A stretch of DNA of 33,730 nucleotides from Micropruina sonneratiae (GTDB taxonomy: Bacteria; Actinomycetota; Actinomycetes; Propionibacteriales; Propionibacteriaceae): the NCBI RefSeq assembly GCF_025972045.1, contig NZ_JAPDHX010000010.1, positions 1 through 33,730 on the forward strand, in the 5' to 3' direction. Under the pieces are notes generated by a model that was given only the letters and a program-made list of their open reading frames with translations, searched no databases and was not told the origin of the DNA. Position numbers and translations under genes: made by a program. Shown here piece by piece: positions 8,825 through 16,104 of this stretch. Position 1 is the stretch's first letter, and each line of letters starts with the position of its first letter.

Positions 8825-9091
8825 TCAGAGTTGTTGGCCGAGGTCGATGAGCCAGTTCATCCACGCCACGCCGGCACCGGCGAGGATCGCGGTGCCGAGG
8901 GCGACAAGGACGCCGCTGCGGCCCTTCCCGGCGGCGCTGTAGTTGCCGTTCGCGGCGGCGACGGCCCAGATGATCGCGGAGACGATCAGCATCAGGACGG
9001 CGGTGATGAGCACGAAGGTCAGCAGCGCCCCGACCACCGCGCGCAGGTCGCCGATCCCACCGATTCCGTCGAAGTCGGGGAACACGTCCAT
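8825..9091 (-). CDS. Small conjugation-operon membrane protein, 88 aa
   Basis: The ATG at 9091 follows a GGGAG site that overlaps the preceding stop codon. The product has two membrane segments (about residues 20-46 and 62-82) separated by a short basic loop (NGNYSAAGKGRSG), and ends WMNWLIDLGQQL. It pairs with the broken paralogue at 8392-8701. Proteins of this size and shape occur between the hydrolase and TrbL-like genes of actinobacterial conjugative elements and are presumed to be membrane components of the transfer complex; their exact role is not known to me. The gene itself looks intact although its operon is not. Confidence 0.7.
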   Translation of the reverse strand: MDVFPDFDGIGGIGDLRAVVGALLTFVLITAVLMLIVSAIIWAVAAANGNYSAAGKGRSGVLVALGTAILAGAGVAWMNWLIDLGQQL

Positions 9092-9096
9092 GGCGC

Positions 9097-9402
9097 TCAG
9101 CTCCCGGACCGGACGGTGATGTGGAGGTGGTCGTAGTGGCCCCCGGTGACGTCGTCGGGGTCGTGCATGCCGCCGCCGTTGTAGTCACGCCACCCCTCGG
9201 CGTCGCGGGCGACGGACCAGATGCGGCCTTGCCAGATCAGGTACTCCACCCCGAGGGCGTCGGCGTGGTCTTTCATCCAGTTCGTGACGGCCCAACCGGC
9301 TTCGAGCTGGTTGGGCGTGGGGTGCTGGCCGATGGCGTGGCGGCGGCCGTTCCACCGCCGCGTGGACGGGAACGTGTTTGCCGAGCCAAGCCGGAGGCTC
9401 AC
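9097..9402 (-). pseudogene. C-terminal fragment of a conjugation-associated cell-wall hydrolase
   Basis: The readable part (GWAVTNWMKDHADALGVEYLIWQGRIWSV to GGHYDHLHITVRSGS) is the C-terminal domain seen at the end of actinobacterial peptidoglycan hydrolases of conjugation operons (the ARB_07466-like type), with the HYDHLHIT metal-site-like motif at the end. Only about 85-100 residues remain. The N-terminal transglycosylase or peptidase domains should lie at higher coordinates but are replaced by the end of the unrelated 9399-9848 gene. It therefore marks the second truncated edge of the conjugative remnant. The nominal start at 9402 is just the first available codon. Confidence 0.6.
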
Positions 9403-9848
9403 TGACGGTGGCCTGGCGTCGATTCACTTCGCCGCCGCATGCGGGGAGGTGGATGATCCTCCGACCTATGCAGCGTGACCAGGCGAGCGAAGAGCGCGAT
9501 CGCTCCCACCAGGCTGAATGCTCCCAGCCCGTAGACCGAGGCGAGATCGCCTCCGAGATGAAGATCGATTCCGTGATTCACCGTGTGCAGCGTGCTCGCC
9601 ACGACGAACGCCGTGAGCGAAACGGTTACGGCATCATCCACAAACAGCGAAAGCAACAGGGCAATGCCGATCCCGATCTGGAACACGCCCGCGTCGTGAA
9701 GATAGTGCGTGTGCACCTCGAACCCGGTAAACGCTGCGAACGACTCAGGCCAGAGCCACGCCCAGAATCCGAACACCAGCATGCTCAGACCCGACACCAG
9801 CAGCCCCGTCACCGCGATCCAACCCCGGCGCCCGTCCACCATGCTCAC
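9399..9848 (-). CDS. Four-segment membrane protein, about 149 aa, in SDR/TetR operon
   Basis: The protein has four hydrophobic segments (GWIAVTGLLVSGLSMLVFGFW; VFQIGIGIALLLSLFV; VSLTAFVVASTLHTVNHGI; VYGLGAFSLVGAIALFARLV) with a WLWPESFAAFTGF loop and a conserved-looking HTHYLHDAG. Such proteins commonly accompany NAD-dependent epimerase genes in actinobacteria; I do not know the function. The GTG at 9848 overlaps the stop of the epimerase gene (GTGA); ATG at 9842 is an alternative. It is the last gene of the TetR-SDR operon. Its final 20 or so residues are Arg/Pro-rich and may be junction sequence with the conjugative remnant rather than the original C-terminus. Confidence 0.65.
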   Translation of the reverse strand: MSMVDGRRGWIAVTGLLVSGLSMLVFGFWAWLWPESFAAFTGFEVHTHYLHDAGVFQIGIGIALLLSLFVDDAVTVSLTAFVVASTLHTVNHGIDLHLGGDLASVYGLGAFSLVGAIALFARLVTLHRSEDHPPPRMRRRSESTPGHRQ

Positions 9849-10777
9849 CGATCCTCATACGCCTGTCCCGCGCGGATCCCGTCGGAGATCGACGGGTACA
9901 TCGGCTTCCAGGACAACTCGTGTTGAGCGCGAGCGTTCGAGACGCGCATCGAGATGCCGGCGAAGAGCGCCTTGCCGTACGGGGCGGCCATCGCCAACAC
10001 CCATTGCGGCACGACGAGGGGTCGCGGCGCCTGCCGCGCGTCGGCGATGCCGGTGACGAGCTGGCGGAACGTGGCGGGCGTGTCGTCCACGATGTTGTAC
10101 GCCTTGCCCGCCTGCCCGCGCTCCAGCGCGGCGACGGTGGCGGCGGCGGCATCCTCATGGTGGATGAAGGGAATCTCGCCACCGCCGCGGACCACGGGCA
10201 GCATCCGCTTGCGGAGCATTCTCACGACGTTGTCGATGTCGGCGCCGTAAAGGAGTCCGTAGCGAAGGGCGATGCCTTCGATGCCCTCGGTGTGCATCGC
10301 CTGGTGCTCGGTGGAGACCATTGCCTCGACGTGCGGGTCGAAGGCGTCCCCGCGGAGCACTCCGAACGGCGAGTCTTCAATCAGCACCGTTGTCCCGTGG
10401 TCCGTGTAGCCGTAACCGAACACGATCGACTGTGTCAGAAATCTGCGGGCGCCGGTGGCCTGAGCAGCGGCGATCAGATGAGCGGTCCCCTGGGTGCGGA
10501 GCGCGTTGGTCTGAGCCATGTCGCTGTGCCGGGCGGTCGCCTTGGCGAGGGCCGTGGCTTCATGGATGACGGCCTCGAACTGCTCCCCGTCTACGGCGCG
10601 CAGGAGGGCGTCGCGATCCATGATGTCGACGGTGACCGCTGATCCTCCCGTCTGCGCGATTCGGTCGGCGCCGCGGCTGGAGCGGGTGATGCCAGACACC
10701 TGGTGGCCGGCCCGGACGAGCTGGCGGACGAGGGGGCCGCCGAGGGTGCCGGACGCGCCGGCCACGAGAACACGCAT
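9845..10777 (-). CDS. NAD(P)-dependent epimerase/dehydratase (extended SDR), 310 aa
   Basis: The Rossmann motif GASGTLG is at residues 7-13, and D51 of VTVDIMD probably contacts the cofactor. An FGYGYTDHG segment and a YGLLYG block follow, and the C-terminus (ISDGIRAGQAYED) is typical of the NAD-dependent epimerase/dehydratase family. The protein presumably acts on a small-molecule substrate in the cytoplasm; the substrate cannot be told. The ATG at 10777 has a GGAG site that overlaps the end of the upstream TetR gene, so the two are translationally coupled. The downstream membrane protein also overlaps it. The operon is probably autoregulated by the TetR protein through the palindrome at 11467. 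Confidence 0.8.
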   Translation of the reverse strand: MRVLVAGASGTLGGPLVRQLVRAGHQVSGITRSSRGADRIAQTGGSAVTVDIMDRDALLRAVDGEQFEAVIHEATALAKATARHSDMAQTNALRTQGTAHLIAAAQATGARRFLTQSIVFGYGYTDHGTTVLIEDSPFGVLRGDAFDPHVEAMVSTEHQAMHTEGIEGIALRYGLLYGADIDNVVRMLRKRMLPVVRGGGEIPFIHHEDAAAATVAALERGQAGKAYNIVDDTPATFRQLVTGIADARQAPRPLVVPQWVLAMAAPYGKALFAGISMRVSNARAQHELSWKPMYPSISDGIRAGQAYEDR

Positions 10778-10780
10778 GAT

Positions 10781-11455
10781 CTACTCCTTCGTTCGTGCGA
10801 TGTTGTTGGGCTCAGGCTCCGGTGGGGAGACATCGGTCTCGCCCTCGTTGCCTGCCAAGCCCGCCACCACCATGTCGACGAGGGCAGTGATGTATCGCTC
10901 CTCGTCCACGTCGGCGGGATGGGTGCCGAAGATGTCCCGCAGCAGCCAGAAGTGTGAGATCGAGCCGATGATGACCGTCGCTATCGCGGCCCAATCCTTC
11001 GACTCACTGCCTGACGCGGCGTGAGCGCGCAACCACCCGGCGATCGCGGCGTGGATGCGGGCGATCTCCTCGGTCCGGGCGATATCGAGCAGCTCAGGAA
11101 AGAGGGAGAGATCCTTGACGAGGATCCTGTTGAAGTCTTGCTCCTGCTCCAATCGGCGAAGTCCCGCAACGGCAATGGCGGTCAGACTCGCACGAAGCGG
11201 CGCATCGGCCGCAGCGCCTGCCGCCTCGATCCGGTTGAGCAGTTCCGTTCCTTGGGTGATCTGCTCCCGGATGCCAGCTGACAGCAACGCCTCCTTCGAG
11301 GGGAAGTGCCGGTACAGGCTGCCGGACCCGCCCGAAAGGCCGGCTGCGGCCTCGATCTCGCTCACCGTGGTCCCGGCATAACCCTGCCTACCGAAGAGGC
11401 GCATCGACTCCGCGATCAGCCGGGCCCGAGTTGAACTGCCTCCAGCAGGCGACAT
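10781..11455 (-). CDS. TetR/AcrR-family transcriptional regulator, 224 aa
   Basis: The N-terminal helix-turn-helix domain covers about residues 9-56, with LIAESMRLFGRQGYAGTTV, then SEIEAAAGLSGGSGSLYRHF and PSKEALL. The ligand-binding half is helical, as usual. The length is normal for the family. The ATG at 11455 has an AAGGAG site upstream. A palindrome (arms CAAGTAA and TTACTTG, 4-nt spacer) lies 11 nt upstream of the start and should be its operator. The same palindrome lies at 14411, upstream of a second SDR gene, so the protein may control both loci. It is the first gene of a three-gene operon with the epimerase and membrane protein. Confidence 0.85.
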   Translation of the reverse strand: MSPAGGSSTRARLIAESMRLFGRQGYAGTTVSEIEAAAGLSGGSGSLYRHFPSKEALLSAGIREQITQGTELLNRIEAAGAAADAPLRASLTAIAVAGLRRLEQEQDFNRILVKDLSLFPELLDIARTEEIARIHAAIAGWLRAHAASGSESKDWAAIATVIIGSISHFWLLRDIFGTHPADVDEERYITALVDMVVAGLAGNEGETDVSPPEPEPNNIARTKE

Positions 11456-11466
11456 ATCACTCCTTG

Positions 11467-11484
11467 CAAGTAACTACTTACTTG
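11467..11484. promoter_or_regulatory. TetR operator, copy 1
   Basis: CAAGTAACTACTTACTTG is a perfect inverted repeat with 7-nt arms and a 4-nt centre, immediately upstream of the TetR start. An almost identical site is at 14411-14428. The similarity continues to the right (11466-11524 versus 14410-14468: 46 of 59 positions identical, no gaps), so a whole promoter-leader segment is shared. Confidence 0.75.
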
Positions 11485-11576
11485 TAGCATAGTGAGGTGC
11501 GTTGAGAGGCGCAAGAGGATGCAGCGACAGGTCGGGTGCGGGGCAGAGGGTGTGCGACCTTCCAGCCTTGGCGGAG

Positions 11577-11594
11577 GGTGACGACCTCGTCACC
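11577..11594. promoter_or_regulatory. Perfect palindrome, operator-like
   Basis: GGTGACGACCTCGTCACC has 8-nt perfect arms around CC. The 15 nt CTTGGCGGAGGGTGA just to its left recur at 15517-15531, where they form the -35 side of another TetR operator-promoter. No plus-strand gene follows within a plausible distance, so this may be a vestigial regulatory site. It does not look like a terminator, as no T run follows. Confidence 0.35.
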
Positions 11595-11661
11595 GTTAGA
11601 TCCCTCGTTGGTTCCCGTCAGGGGTAAAGAGGTCTATTGGTCAGCAGCCGCCGCTTCTCTG

Positions 11662-12126
11662 TCACCGACCCGTTGGCCGATCGGATGGGTTCTTTCGACA
11701 CCCCACCCGATCGAGGGTGGACTTATGGCCGTCGACGGGCGGGCGAAGGGCGCAAGCCGGCGTGCCTCCCGGCAGGCGATAACGATTGCGGGAGACGAGG
11801 CGGTAGGCCAGGCCGGACAATGGCGCGAAGGGAGGTGCTGCCATGAGCCAGCCTAGGAACCTCATGAAGACATTCGGCTGGTGGCACATCATCCTGGAAA
11901 CTGCGAGGTGGCCACCGTAACGTCCTCGGGATGTAACCAGCCAAACACGCTCAGACGCCTCAGCAGTGGTGACTCCAAGGCTTGACAGATCGGCCTGCTG
12001 ATACGGGACCGCTGGCGGCGGGGCGGGTAGCCAGCGGTTCATCACCGCTACGGCGGATGTGCAGAATCCGCAGTCACCATCAAAGATGAGGACCGCATCA
12101 GTGGAACGCCGCTGGATTCGTCTCAC
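11662..12126 (-). CDS. DCC-family thiol-disulfide oxidoreductase-like protein (DUF393), about 154 aa
   Basis: The family signature DGDCGFC is at residues 16-22, followed by VMNRWLPA. The central ERVWLVTSRGRYGGHLAVSRMM and C-terminal GLAYRLVSRNRYRLPGGTPAC are also typical. DCC proteins have a thioredoxin-like fold with a conserved DxxCxxC and are thought to be redox-active; their substrates are mostly unknown. The start is GTG at 12126. The usual family end is at about GGTPACALRP; the last 25 residues (PVDGHKSTLDRV...) look like read-through into unrelated sequence, so the original stop may have been lost. Confidence 0.75.
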   Translation of the reverse strand: MRRIQRRSTDAVLIFDGDCGFCTSAVAVMNRWLPAPPPAVPYQQADLSSLGVTTAEASERVWLVTSRGRYGGHLAVSRMMCHQPNVFMRFLGWLMAAPPFAPLSGLAYRLVSRNRYRLPGGTPACALRPPVDGHKSTLDRVGCRKNPSDRPTGR

Positions 12127-12293
12127 GCTACGATCTCCGGTTGCATGGGGACGCCGACGCGGAGGAGACGTCGGGTCGGTGAGCAGCTGGTGAGGCCCTG
12201 AGGGGCCGAGGTGAGGCCCGCTTCCGGTAGCTGGGGTGTGCCCTCCTGGCCACCCTCATCATAATCGCCGCGCATGATCAAGGCTCGGCACGC

Positions 12294-12327
12294 AAATGAA
12301 CATGCGTGCGCAAAATGAACATGCGTG
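12294..12327. repeat. Two tandem copies of a 15-nt motif, 19-nt period
   Basis: AAATGAACATGCGTG occurs at 12294-12308 and again at 12313-12327, separated by CGCA. It lies about 170 nt upstream of the DCC gene in the space between it and the hydrolase gene. The spacing of nearly two helical turns would suit a regulator binding as two units on one face, but no regulator can be assigned. Confidence 0.5.
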
Positions 12328-12403
12328 ACCGCGCTGATGGCGGCCCGCACGATCGGCTGGGAGTGCGGGGGGTCGCGGGGCGTCAGGTACTCGTTCAAGA
12401 GTG

Positions 12404-13644
12404 TTAGCTCAGCCGTGCGGGGAGCGCTCTTGCGAGCGCAAGTCTGGTTGAGATGATTCGACTCATGAGGCTCGGACTTGCCGTTGGGTCGTGAGGGAGG
12501 GGCGGCCGCGTGCTGGAGTCCGAAGCGGCGAGGTAATCGCGGAGGTCGCGCATGATCTGCAGGGCAAGCTCCTGAGCGGTGTCCAACGCGCTGTGCCCGT
12601 GTTCGCGCACTTCAATGAGTACCCCATTGGGTGCAAGGGTGACGATCTCAGCGGCGGTGGCGCGGGGTGCCCGGATGTCACGGTCGCCCGAGACGACGAG
12701 CAGCGGCCACGTGAACGTGGGCAGCTCCGCGCGAAGCGCGAACGGTTCTCGTTCGAAGGGCGAGAACTTATCGGCGATCTCAACGAATGCGTTGCTGGGC
12801 GAGAGTGGCTCGTCGCGACAGTCGCTGGGAGGCGCAGCGAAGTTCAGTTCCCGGAAGGCGATTTCGCCGGCGAGGTCAACTTCCATTGTGAACGGGCTAG
12901 GGGTGGTGATCTCGCGGTTGCCGAGTTTGATGATCCACTTCCACAGACGGCGGCCTTTGCCTTGTTCGAGCAGGGTAAGCATCGCTTCGATTGCGGGCAA
13001 TCCGCCGAATTCGTAGAGGAGTTGGAGCGGGAATCCCGCCTCCTGTGTACTGGTGGTGCCCTGCTCGATGAGCCTTTTGGTCCGCGGAACGAGCATGCTG
13101 GTGTCGGGTTCTCCATGCCAGAAGAGATCGTTCAGGCGGCGCCCCGCAGCGGCTTGGGAGGATGGCTCGACGATCGGCGAGTCCAGAATCATGCCCGCGA
13201 CGCGGTCTGGGAACGCCGCACCGAAGCCTGCGCTAGGTAGCTCCCGTAGGAGCTGCCGTAGACGATCACCTGCTCGACGTTCTCAGCGTCGAGCACCGCG
13301 GCAGCGTCGTCGAGCACGTGACGGATCGTTATCGAACTGCGGGGAAGATCGGTCCCGTTCTCGTCTGTACGAGACAGGCCAACACCGCGGTGTTCCATCA
13401 TGATGACGTCAAGGCCCATTTTCATCGCGCGCCGGCGCAGGGCTGCGTAAGGAACGACAGAGGCAAGGCCAGGTCCGCCGGGGAACACGAGGATGGGCCG
13501 GTCACTCGGTGCGCCGGTGCGGGTGTAAGCCAGCGAGAACCGCGTACCATCGTGTAGGGATCGATCGAGCGTCCTCACCCCTGGAGAGCGTAGGAGTTGT
13601 GATCTGCGTTTGAGTCGCGCGGCCGGGTCGCGAGTCCGCTCCAT
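12404..13644 (-). pseudogene. Alpha/beta hydrolase (proline iminopeptidase-like), split by one frameshift
   Basis: The N-terminal frame (from 13644) has LVFPGGPGLASVVPY (oxyanion HGGPG-like motif), MMEHRGVGLSRTD and the nucleophile elbow GSSYGS. The second frame (to 12404) begins after the shift with FGAAFPDRVAGMILDSPIVEPSS and contains the acid SGDRDIRAPR and the histidine HGHSALD. Together they give one hydrolase of about 412 residues with the full Ser-Asp-His triad. One base restored at about 13221-13228 (CTTCGG to CTTTCGG) rejoins them without altering any other residue. An AGAAAGGA site precedes the ATG at 13644. The substrate is unknown. Either this is a recent mutation or the base was lost in sequencing. 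Confidence 0.75.
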
Positions 13645-13802
13645 TAGCCGTCCTTTCTTGATGACACTGTTGCTTGGTTGTATGACGAGTACTCAGCGGG
13701 CTGAACCTGCGCACAGGCACTGAAAGCGGACGGCTCGGCAGACTCGAAGCTCACCTCGATTCGGGCCACGACCCCGGACCGCGCGTGCTTGAGCGAATTC
13801 AT

Positions 13803-14225
13803 CTACTCGCGCATGGCTGATGCGGCGAACGTGTCTGCCTCGACACGCAGGAAGTTAGCCGTCCGAGTACCGAACAAGACCGTGATCACCTTCGACAGTG
13901 GTCCCTGCCATTCCAGACTGACGCGCAAGTGAGCACCGCCCTCGGCTGCGCTGATGAGGTGCCGTCCCACGGTGCGCACTCCCCGAGACATGGCCACCCA
14001 GGTGAAGTTCTCGTCCGGAACCCACTGCGTAACCTCGTAGATCAGTTCGGGAATTCCGGGCTGCTTGACCGCGAACCTGGCCCCCACGCCGCCAGCGGCG
14101 GCGTCCAGCGGCGTCACCTTGTCGACCGTTGAGAGCAGGTGTGGCCATCGCGCGATGTCGCTCATCACCGCCCAAACAGCCCCGGGGCTGGCATGCACCA
14201 TTCTTTCTTCGTTGATGATGTTCAC
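13803..14225 (-). CDS. SRPBCC-family (START-like) protein, about 140 aa
   Basis: The sequence VNIINEERMVHASPGAVWAVMSDIARWPHLLSTVDKVTPLD opens a standard SRPBCC/polyketide-cyclase-like domain, a helix-grip fold with a hydrophobic pocket. It continues with the expected VGARFAVKQPGIPEL, FTWVAMSRGVRTVG and C-terminal helix FLRVEADTFA. I place the start at GTG 14225 because homologous domains begin there; the frame stays open to an ATG at 14369, and the extra residues are Arg-rich. Ligand and role are unknown. It is divergent from the SDR gene at 14496, and the operator at 14411 lies between them, so both could share regulation. Confidence 0.65.
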   Translation of the reverse strand: MNIINEERMVHASPGAVWAVMSDIARWPHLLSTVDKVTPLDAAAGGVGARFAVKQPGIPELIYEVTQWVPDENFTWVAMSRGVRTVGRHLISAAEGGAHLRVSLEWQGPLSKVITVLFGTRTANFLRVEADTFAASAMRE

Positions 14226-14410
14226 GATAAAGCGCCCAGTCTCGGGAGAAGTGAAAACTCTCCTCGCCTCCGGCACGACGACGCATGCTCCGCGACCGCA
14301 CGGGGAAACCCGTTGCCGCTTCGACGATCTGCGAGTGGAACGGGCACATTGACTCCTCTGCTCAATCAACCAAGCATGAGCGCGACCCAGACCGGGCTAC
14401 ACAGATGCCG

Positions 14411-14428
14411 CAAGTAACCACTTACTTG
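14411..14428. promoter_or_regulatory. TetR operator, copy 2
   Basis: CAAGTAACCACTTACTTG matches the 11467-11484 site with one difference in the 4-nt centre. It lies between the divergent SRPBCC and SDR genes, 67 nt before the SDR start. The flank on the SDR side resembles the flank of copy 1 (11485-11524), although copy 1 has no plus-strand gene beside it. Confidence 0.75.
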
Positions 14429-14495
14429 TAGAGTATCGAGGGTGGCTGAGCGACGCAAGGGGATGAAGGCCAACGCGGCACGTTAGGTCAGGCGT

Positions 14496-15344
14496 GTGCT
14501 CGTAGCGGGAGCTACCGTCTATCTGGGTCGGCATCTGGTGGCGGACTTGCTTGACCGCGGGTGGCGGGTGCGGGTCTTTGTCCGACGACCCCAGCAAGCG
14601 ACCACCTTCGCGCCGGAGGTGGATGTCTTCGTCGGGCAGGTGACCGACCCGCCGACGCTCGCTGGGGTGATCGAGGGGATCGACACCGTCTTCTCCACCA
14701 TCGGCATCACCCGGCAGCGCGACCGGCTGCGGTATGTGGATGCCGACTACGGCGGCAACCTCGCCCTGTTGCGCGCCGCCGAGGCGGCGAACGTCACGCG
14801 GTTCGTCTACATCTCGGTCCTCCACGGCCAGGACCTTCGCGCGACCGTTCGGTTGGTCGCGGCCAAGGAGCGGTTCGTCGACGCGCTCAGCGCATCTCCC
14901 GTCTCGTCCGTCGTGGTGCGCCCCACCGGCTACTTCTCCGACATGGAGCAGTTCATGACGATGGCGCGACGCGGCACGGTCTACGTCATCGGCGACGGCC
15001 GTCGCATCATGAACCCCAACTCCGGCCGTGACCTCGCAACCGTCTGCGTCGACGCGTCGTTATCGCCCGCGACGGACGTGGAGGTGGGCGGCCCAGACTT
15101 CTTCAGCCACGAGGAGATCGCGCGCGCGGCCTTGACCGCGGCGCGCACCGCTCCCCGGATTCGCCACATCCCTCGTGCGCTGGCCGTGACGCTCGTCCGC
15201 GTGCTGACGCGCAGTACGCCCGAGCACGTCTACGGCCCGATCCAGTTTCTGGTCGCCGTGTTGACCACCGACATGACAGCACCAGCAGCAGGATCAGACC
15301 ATCTGGCCGACCACTTCTCAGAAACGACCCGAGGCGTGACCTGA
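14496..15344 (+). CDS. NmrA-like NAD(P)-binding SDR protein, 282 aa
   Basis: The start is GTG at 14496; an in-frame TAG at 14484 rules out a longer form. The protein has GATVYLGRHLVADLL, VDVFVGQVTDPPTL, AANVTRFVYISVLHG and RPTGYFSDMEQF, typical of atypical SDR proteins of the NmrA/complex-I NDUFA9-like group that bind NAD(P). Oddly, the central glycine of the GxxGxxG nucleotide-binding motif is valine (GATVYLG rather than GATGYLG), which may weaken cofactor binding. The catalytic Tyr-x-x-x-Lys is not evident, as is usual for this group. It is probably controlled by the operator at 14411. Confidence 0.75.
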   Translation: MLVAGATVYLGRHLVADLLDRGWRVRVFVRRPQQATTFAPEVDVFVGQVTDPPTLAGVIEGIDTVFSTIGITRQRDRLRYVDADYGGNLALLRAAEAANVTRFVYISVLHGQDLRATVRLVAAKERFVDALSASPVSSVVVRPTGYFSDMEQFMTMARRGTVYVIGDGRRIMNPNSGRDLATVCVDASLSPATDVEVGGPDFFSHEEIARAALTAARTAPRIRHIPRALAVTLVRVLTRSTPEHVYGPIQFLVAVLTTDMTAPAAGSDHLADHFSETTRGVT

Positions 15345-15517
15345 GGGACGCCATCCCAAACGACACCCAAGCAGGCCCGATGCCTGCGCAGGTCACCAAG
15401 ATTCAGATGCATTAGGTGGTGGTCCGCCGTCTCGGCGGCCAAAGGCGCCGTCGGTGTGACTCCCGGGCAGCTGTCGCCGCCACCGCCTCCGACAGGTGGG
15501 CGCCATCAGGGCACGCT

Positions 15518-15546
15518 TGGCGGAGGGTGATGTTAGCGACTAACAT
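15518..15546 (+). promoter_or_regulatory. Promoter overlapped by TetR operator
   Basis: TTGGCG (15518-15523) and TAACAT (15541-15546) are separated by exactly 17 nt and look like -35 and -10 boxes. ATGTTAGCGACTAACAT (15530-15546) is a perfect inverted repeat with 7-nt arms that covers the spacer and the -10 box, so repressor binding would block RNA polymerase. The first start codon is only 3 nt downstream, so the transcript is probably leaderless. Confidence 0.7.
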
Positions 15547-15549
15547 TGG

Positions 15550-16104
15550 ATGATGACGAGGGCTGAGCGGACACGCGCATCGCTGGTGAGCGCCGCCCTG
15601 GAGCTATTTCACGAGCGCGGCTATGACGCGACGACTGCGGCTGCTATTGCCCAGCGAGCGGGGGTTACGGAGATGACGTTCTTCCGGCACTTCCCATCGA
15701 AGGACTCGGTTCTGATCGACGATCCGTACGACCCGTTCATCGCGGACGCGATCGGGCAGCAAGCTCCAGGGCTGTCCCCGATCGTGGCCGCGATCCGCGG
15801 GATAGCGGACGCCTGGGTATCCGTGCCGCCGCCCGTGAGCGCGGAGATCCGGGAGCGACTTCGGATCGTGTCACGAACGCCGTCGCTACGTGGCGCCATC
15901 GCGCAGAACAGTGCGTCGACGGAGGACGCCATCACCAGTGCCCTCATCGCGCGGGGCGTCGCCAAGACCGAAGCGCGCGTCGCGGCCGGGGCGACGATGG
16001 GAGCGTTGAACGCTGCCCTGCTCGAATGGGCAGACGGCACCGATCCCGACCTCGCGACGGCCATCGACGCCGCACGTCGCGTGCTTCAGGACGACCCGCG
16101 ATGA
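15550..16104 (+). CDS. TetR-family regulator of ABC exporter operon, 184 aa
   Basis: The helix-turn-helix domain at about residues 6-50 reads TRASLVSAALELFHERGYDA, then AIAQRAGVTEMTFFRHFPSK. The C-terminal half is helical with the length usual for the family. Two ATGs are adjacent (15550 and 15553); either may be used. The operator lies directly upstream, so the gene is probably autoregulated and controls the two ABC genes downstream. Its stop overlaps the ATPase start in an ATGA, giving tight coupling. The inducer is presumably the exported compound; nothing in the sequence identifies it. Confidence 0.85.
   Translation: MMTRAERTRASLVSAALELFHERGYDATTAAAIAQRAGVTEMTFFRHFPSKDSVLIDDPYDPFIADAIGQQAPGLSPIVAAIRGIADAWVSVPPPVSAEIRERLRIVSRTPSLRGAIAQNSASTEDAITSALIARGVAKTEARVAAGATMGALNAALLEWADGTDPDLATAIDAARRVLQDDPR

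Noticed and set aside
12123-12398. Minus-strand frame of 91 codons overlapping the DCC start as GTGA
   Set aside because: The overlap looks operon-like, but the sequence has no domain, no ribosome-binding site and contains the tandem 15-nt repeats; more likely leader DNA.
15424-15438. Hairpin CCGCCG-TCT-CGGCGG after the SDR gene as a terminator
   Set aside because: The stem is only six pairs and no T run follows; such hairpins are common by chance at this GC content.
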